This document shows, in pieces, positions 59,550 through 64,000 of a stretch of 64,000 nt of DNA (positions are counted from its first letter, which is position 1; each line of letters opens with the position of its first letter). This stretch comes from Kazachstania africana CBS 2517. Taxonomy: Eukaryota; Ascomycota; Saccharomycetes; Saccharomycetales; Saccharomycetaceae. A model generated the notes under the pieces. That model made no database searches. It had not been told where the DNA came from and saw nothing but the letters and a program-made list of their open reading frames with translations. Location of the stretch: NCBI RefSeq assembly GCF_000304475.1, contig NC_018940.1, forward strand, positions 1,550,001-1,614,000. The letters are read 5' to 3'. Made by a program: the position numbers and the translations under genes.

Positions 59550-61850
59550 TTATCTTTCATGGTTGCTAATTTCTTGAGATTCCGACGTTTCGCCTGATTC
59601 ATTCATAGTTAACATGGTATCAATACCATCGGTGTTTTGAGTCAGGTTGACATCTTCATCCGATAAATCAAAGTCAAAGTCCTCAATGTCTTCTGCATCA
59701 TCCATTCCAGTATTGGAGGTCATGCTATTATCAACTGTGGAGTCAAAGTCAGATTCTGTATCTATAATATCAAATTCATATGCTTCTGCTCTTGACCTTC
59801 TTATTCTTCTTCTTGACTTAACAAAGAATGAGAAGTAAAGGGATAGGAAAACACATCCTAGAATAAATACACCAATGAAATAATGCATCGCATCTTCTGG
59901 ACGAGAAATCTTTTTAGGAGTATTATGGTCAGGGCGTGACGTTGAGGTCGGAACAGATGTCACCGTCATATCTATTGATGTCGAACTAACTGGCGTAGGC
60001 GTTGTAATAGAAGTAGAAGGAGACATCGTAGAAGTAACAACAACATCTCCCTCTTTATCATTACCAAACTCGAACTTCACGGAATCATCTGGATTGAGTG
60101 ATTCTCCAAAGAACTTTAGTCTCCAATCTCTAAAGTTGACATTCACGCTGTCATGTGCAGTTCTGACTTGCAATTTCCATTTGCCAACGCCTGATTCACC
60201 CCAATGTGCAATAGACATAAAAGTCCAGTCTTTAAATCCATCCTTAGATTTATCACGTTCTCTTACAACGCCTAAGTGAGAGACCATTCCACTTGGAGAA
60301 ATCAAATCGACGATTATAGAGCCTCTGCTGTCACTTTCTATGGAAACCGTAACAGTCACGTGCTCAACTCTTTTCAGGTTGGCCCTCTTTAGATCTTCCT
60401 CATTGATTTCAAATTCTGATTCTAGCATTTCAGAAGGAGAAGTCGTTGATTTGTCTACAGTAACGGTTCTCCCGTAGTACCATGATTGCGGGTTAACATT
60501 CTCCCAATCCTTTGCCATCTCTATCAAGGCAAGGGCATCAAGTTTCCCATAACCATAACGATGAGAATATCTTTTTTTGAGGGCCCCCATTTGAGAATCC
60601 GCATCACTATTAGTGATTTCCTTGGACGATAATATTGATAGATATTGAACATCCCTCCAAGTCAAATTTGGATTGGCCTGTAACAGTAGTGTGTATATGC
60701 CTGCTGCCAATGGTGCAGCGGCAGAGGTTCCCCCATGTCTGTCATTACATTTATTATTGATATCAGTGGTATGAATGTATTCTCCAGAGCCAGAAGAATA
60801 TGTAACAACCATAACCGCAGAACAGCTCTCTGAATATGGAGGATGTAAATCTTTATGATCGATTGCGCCTACAGTAATAGAGTATATTGAGTTGGTGTAA
60901 CCATCATAATTACAATTGTCTCCAAACGAACCACCATTACCGCTGGCGAACACATAGATAGCACCTTTATTCTTTCTACCGTCATTGACTCCCTTTATAA
61001 GAGCCTTTTTGACGAGATCCGACGGACCTTGTAGGTGTGTACCATCATCCTGTGGACCCCACGAACAGGAATATATATCATTGATGTCCAATGCATTTAT
61101 CAGGGCGGCAGCTTCATCTTCTGCAGTAATTTCACCAGATAAAATCCGTATACCAGCTACTTTGGCATCATACGCTACACCGATCCCGCAAATGCCGTTG
61201 TTTTTAACAGCTGCAATTTCACCTGCGCACCTAGTACCATGATAATCGTCAGCCAACGTGGGTTTTGGTAAATTTGTATTGGCATTGAAATCCCAAGAAC
61301 CTTCTTTGCAAAAATTGTCTTTAATATCAGGATTTTCATAATCCAGCCCATCGTCAACAACAGCTGCTACAACGCCTTTTCCTGTAATATTCTGGTACCA
61401 TACGTCCTGAACATTGACATCATTTCCTTTAAATGCTGGGTTAATCAAATGCCATTGTTTCTCGAACAGAGGATCATCAATATGCAACCTTTCCTCGGCT
61501 TCTTTAATTGGTATAAAACTTGAATCCATCGGAGGTACAGCCATTCTTTTGAAGAGTCTATTACTTTCTCCTGGTAAGTCTTGAAATGATAGGACATCAT
61601 CGTATAATGAATAATCTTGTCTTTTTTGTAGGTTTGAGGTGGCTACAGAAAAAACGTAATGATTTTCTAACCCACGTACATTATGTTCGTATTTCCAGGA
61701 TGGATGCAAGTTTATTAGTTTATCTAGTGCCAAATTGGATTCTATCGCAAAGTATTGTCTTGTGGAATGATCTTTGTGGGAAATTTCCTCGCAAGATACC
61801 TGAGTTATCAGCGATATTATGGATAATATTATATTTTTCCTTATTTTCAT
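59550..61850 (-). CDS. KEX2: Kexin (Kex2) proprotein convertase
   Basis: Kex2 is the calcium-dependent late-Golgi serine protease that cuts after Lys-Arg in secreted precursors such as pro-alpha-factor. The 766-residue product (S. cerevisiae 814) has a signal peptide (about 1-20) and a pro-region ending near KR at 101-102. The subtilisin domain has catalytic Asp166 (VVAAVVDDGLDYE), His204 (DDYHGTRCAG), oxyanion Asn305 (FASGNGGSFG) and Ser376 (GGTSAAAPLAAG). A P domain and a Ser/Thr-rich stalk follow. The transmembrane helix is at about 657-677, and the cytosolic tail has the Golgi-retention YEFDII motif at 691-696. Confidence 0.98.
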   Translation of the reverse strand: MKIRKNIILSIISLITQVSCEEISHKDHSTRQYFAIESNLALDKLINLHPSWKYEHNVRGLENHYVFSVATSNLQKRQDYSLYDDVLSFQDLPGESNRLFKRMAVPPMDSSFIPIKEAEERLHIDDPLFEKQWHLINPAFKGNDVNVQDVWYQNITGKGVVAAVVDDGLDYENPDIKDNFCKEGSWDFNANTNLPKPTLADDYHGTRCAGEIAAVKNNGICGIGVAYDAKVAGIRILSGEITAEDEAAALINALDINDIYSCSWGPQDDGTHLQGPSDLVKKALIKGVNDGRKNKGAIYVFASGNGGSFGDNCNYDGYTNSIYSITVGAIDHKDLHPPYSESCSAVMVVTYSSGSGEYIHTTDINNKCNDRHGGTSAAAPLAAGIYTLLLQANPNLTWRDVQYLSILSSKEITNSDADSQMGALKKRYSHRYGYGKLDALALIEMAKDWENVNPQSWYYGRTVTVDKSTTSPSEMLESEFEINEEDLKRANLKRVEHVTVTVSIESDSRGSIIVDLISPSGMVSHLGVVRERDKSKDGFKDWTFMSIAHWGESGVGKWKLQVRTAHDSVNVNFRDWRLKFFGESLNPDDSVKFEFGNDKEGDVVVTSTMSPSTSITTPTPVSSTSIDMTVTSVPTSTSRPDHNTPKKISRPEDAMHYFIGVFILGCVFLSLYFSFFVKSRRRIRRSRAEAYEFDIIDTESDFDSTVDNSMTSNTGMDDAEDIEDFDFDLSDEDVNLTQNTDGIDTMLTMNESGETSESQEISNHER

Positions 61851-62165
61851 TTCCTTGGAAGGTCTTTGATAAAAACGAAAGAGTCAACCTACTAGCAAAA
61901 TGGAAAGGTATAGTGTTACACTTGATTGGCCTTCTAAAAGCGTGTTCCTCTTATCGAAATATTGGCTGCTTCCTATGTCACAAAGCACTGAAAGACTACT
62001 TCTGAGTTTTGTTTTTTTATATTGCTTTTTTTTTGGTTCGCTCATTGCGAGTTCCTATAATGTTGGCTTTTTCACCTCATCGGAAGCACACAGTATATAT
62101 ATTCGATAAAGATACATGAATATGTACGGGATATTTTTACGTTTACATGTATTAAGATGGTGAAC
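61851..62165. other. Intergenic: KEX2 promoter and LAP3 3' region
   Basis: AT-rich. It contains one match (TTTTACGTTTA, 62135-62145) to the S. cerevisiae ARS core, which is expected several times by chance in a window of this composition. Plus-strand frames here run antisense into KEX2 and are not genes. Confidence 0.4.
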
Positions 62166-63518
62166 TTAATCCGCTAAAGCTCCCATTGGATCCCAAATTG
62201 GCAACACTATTGGTTCTTCTTTACCTGATGTGAACTTTTCGGCTAGTTCTTTTGATAAATCTTCTAGATCGACTACAATTTGGAAACAATACTCTTCGAA
62301 ATATTCTTGAGTCATAACGTAGTAACCATCTTTACCAGAGTCTTTACCCCATGAGTTTTCTACGCGGTAACGAGATGGAATTTCTGATCCTTCTTCGATG
62401 TGGCAAGCATTGATTAGCATGGCATGGGTCATTAAACTTTCATTGTAATTGATTCTATCTTCTTTAGTCTGATTCAAATTGTAGCCAATATCACTATAGT
62501 TCCACAATTGAACATCCATGACACCAAATTTCTTATTCATGAATTTTGGAGTATGAGAGCCAAAAAAGACAGATTTATTAGCTTTTAATCTTTTGACAAT
62601 CAATTTAGACAAAGTTTCATTGTCTACATTCAAATACAAGACATCAGTGCCTCCGATGACATTACCCAATCTGTCAATCTTAATCAACTTGCCATATTCG
62701 TGTCTTGGGTCATTAATTAAAGAAACTGGAGGAGTTTCTAAATTTAGATTACAATATTTCGTAGCAAATTCTAATGGGGTACATTTCAGTTGATGAACTT
62801 TCTTGTCCTTGTCAACGTAATCCCATTTGAATTCTTGGTTTGGTTGCACAGGAGGTAAATCCATGAAAAGAGTCATCATTTTGAAAATTTCCTTTTGCAT
62901 TTCAGATCTTGTTTGGGCAATATCTTCATTCTTTGCAACCTTAGATCTTAACACTTGAGCGAATTCTCTTAACTTGGTAGTCAGTAAAGAGTTCCATTTT
63001 CTTGAGCTTGTTGTGGAAAAAGGTAAATCGTTGTAAATATCCTTCGGAACAAGACCGTATTTCTTGACAATGTTCAAGAACATGCTGTATTGACCACCAT
63101 CCTCAGTTGGAGCAGTTAGCAAATATTGAACCAATCTAGAATCAGTTTCTTCATCCTTTGCAGAGGAAACGATCTGATCAAGAAAATAGTTTGCCTTTTC
63201 TAATTTATCGTAAAAGAATAAATATGCTTGTGAGATTTCGAATTCTTTTAAATTAAGGTTCTTGATGACGTTACCACGTAACTGGTTTGTAGCTGCGAAT
63301 AACCAACATCTACCGGAAGCCCTTTGGTTAGTAACTGGAGTAGTGTCGTCATCTAGGCTGATATTGAATACACGATTATCCTGTTGTAATAGACGAGATT
63401 TATTCAACAGGGCGTCATCAGCGTCATAGTTTTTAAGCACGGTAGAGGCTAAAGTGTGAGTTAGATCTGTTTTCAAACTCTTATCCCAAGCGGATAATGA
63501 CTCTATATTCAAAGACAT
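62166..63518 (-). CDS. LAP3: Lap3 (Gal6), bleomycin hydrolase-type cysteine aminopeptidase
   Basis: Lap3 is a homohexameric cytosolic papain-family aminopeptidase that also inactivates bleomycin and hydrolyses homocysteine thiolactone. The 450-residue product (S. cerevisiae 454 from the cytosolic start) contains the catalytic triad Cys71 ([13 protein letters not shown]), His365 (SLMTHAMLI) and Asn388 ([11 protein letters not shown]). It has the self-occluding C-terminal arm [12 protein letters not shown]. No in-frame upstream ATG comparable to the longer S. cerevisiae form is evident. Confidence 0.97.
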   Translation of the reverse strand: MSLNIESLSAWDKSLKTDLTHTLASTVLKNYDADDALLNKSRLLQQDNRVFNISLDDDTTPVTNQRASGRCWLFAATNQLRGNVIKNLNLKEFEISQAYLFFYDKLEKANYFLDQIVSSAKDEETDSRLVQYLLTAPTEDGGQYSMFLNIVKKYGLVPKDIYNDLPFSTTSSRKWNSLLTTKLREFAQVLRSKVAKNEDIAQTRSEMQKEIFKMMTLFMDLPPVQPNQEFKWDYVDKDKKVHQLKCTPLEFATKYCNLNLETPPVSLINDPRHEYGKLIKIDRLGNVIGGTDVLYLNVDNETLSKLIVKRLKANKSVFFGSHTPKFMNKKFGVMDVQLWNYSDIGYNLNQTKEDRINYNESLMTHAMLINACHIEEGSEIPSRYRVENSWGKDSGKDGYYVMTQEYFEEYCFQIVVDLEDLSKELAEKFTSGKEEPIVLPIWDPMGALAD

Positions 63519-64000
63519 TGTGGTTTTGTTTTGACTTTTTATCTGAATTGTGATGTTTTTTTCAAGATGACTTAAAAATGTCGGAATTTATTTATTACAT
63601 ACGATGAGCATGGTTAAAGCTATAATAATGAGTCATGGAAATGGTGTCATGTAATTTAGAATTGAACGTGTTGTTTTCACGAAATATTGGCTTGGATGTC
63701 ATAGATGACGATATTGCAAATTAGTGATGCAGCAGCTAGTGAGTGGAATTAGCCAGGAAGCATTATAGCTGTAAGACAAAGAAGTTTCCGGTATGAATAA
63801 AAAAGGTATGAATATTAGAAGAAAAATTCCATCACAATAGCTGCATGTAATGAACAGGTAATGGAAGAAGCTGCAAGATGCGGGATGCAACACCCTATAC
63901 TTTGTTTACACTGTGTCGCCGACATAGGAATTGGATGAGATATAAGAGACCCATGAAAAATAGTACGAAAAAAAAAAGAAGCGATGCCTTTATTATTAAT
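63519..64000. other. LAP3 promoter region to window end
   Basis: Upstream region of LAP3; the next gene in the conserved order (NAR1, divergent) would begin beyond the window. I find no CGG-N11-CCG Gal4 site, although LAP3 is galactose-regulated in S. cerevisiae. No coding frame of interest. Confidence 0.45.

Noticed and set aside
62135..62145. Exact match to the S. cerevisiae ARS consensus
   Set aside because: An 11-base degenerate motif is expected several times by chance in AT-rich DNA, and origin motifs differ among genera.
63519..64000. Gal4 site expected in the LAP3/GAL6 promoter
   Set aside because: Searched by eye for CGG-N11-CCG on this stretch and found none.

Overview
The window is a compact nuclear chromosome segment from a budding yeast of the Saccharomycetaceae. 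It is AT-rich, intron-poor and densely coded, with short intergenic spaces. Read from right to left, its gene order reproduces the left arm of Saccharomyces cerevisiae chromosome XIV from LAP3 (YNL239W) to WHI3 (YNL197C). Strand relationships are also kept.

Two genes do not belong to that S. cerevisiae track. A tiny OST4 lies between MER1 and MRX7, and an MFG1 homologue lies between PEX17 and RAP1. In S. cerevisiae both sit on the duplicated sister region of chromosome IV (YDL232W, YDL233W). Conversely IES2, ADE12 and SPS18 are absent from their expected positions. This mosaic of two ohnologous tracks points to a post-whole-genome-duplication species other than S. cerevisiae (for example in Kazachstania, Naumovozyma or Nakaseomyces). 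I cannot name the species from sequence alone.

Layout. 1-10.3 kb: WHI3, GCR2, NNR1, PSY2, SPS19 and RTT106. 10.3-16.1 kb: RIO2, a divergent YNL208W-position protein, SSB-type Hsp70 and MER1. 16.6-26 kb: OST4, MRX7, VID27, RRG9, PEX17, MFG1 and RAP1. 26-34.4 kb: PPN2, MGS1, ALG9 and POP1. 34.5-35.1 kb: U1 snRNA. 35.4-45.6 kb: SSU72, ATG4, SQS1, CNM67, JJJ1 (with a reading-frame break) and URE2. 46-54 kb: ELA1, PDR16, CSL4, BNI4 and a YNL234W-type globin. 54.6-63.5 kb: SIN4, YTP1, KEX2 and LAP3, then the LAP3 promoter to the window end.

The genes are independent transcription units, not an operon. One shared theme is regulatory: RIO2, POP1, SQS1, JJJ1 and SSB, all tied to ribosome assembly or translation, carry PAC-type (GCGATGAG) and often RRPE-type motifs upstream. 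PDR16 has Pdr1/Pdr3-type elements and SPS19 a near-consensus oleate element. I saw no transposon, LTR, tRNA or CRISPR-like array, and no wholly new system. The most noteworthy anomalies are the JJJ1 frame break at an A8 run, the loss of the internal start codon in URE2, and two GC-richer non-coding blocks with no assignable function.
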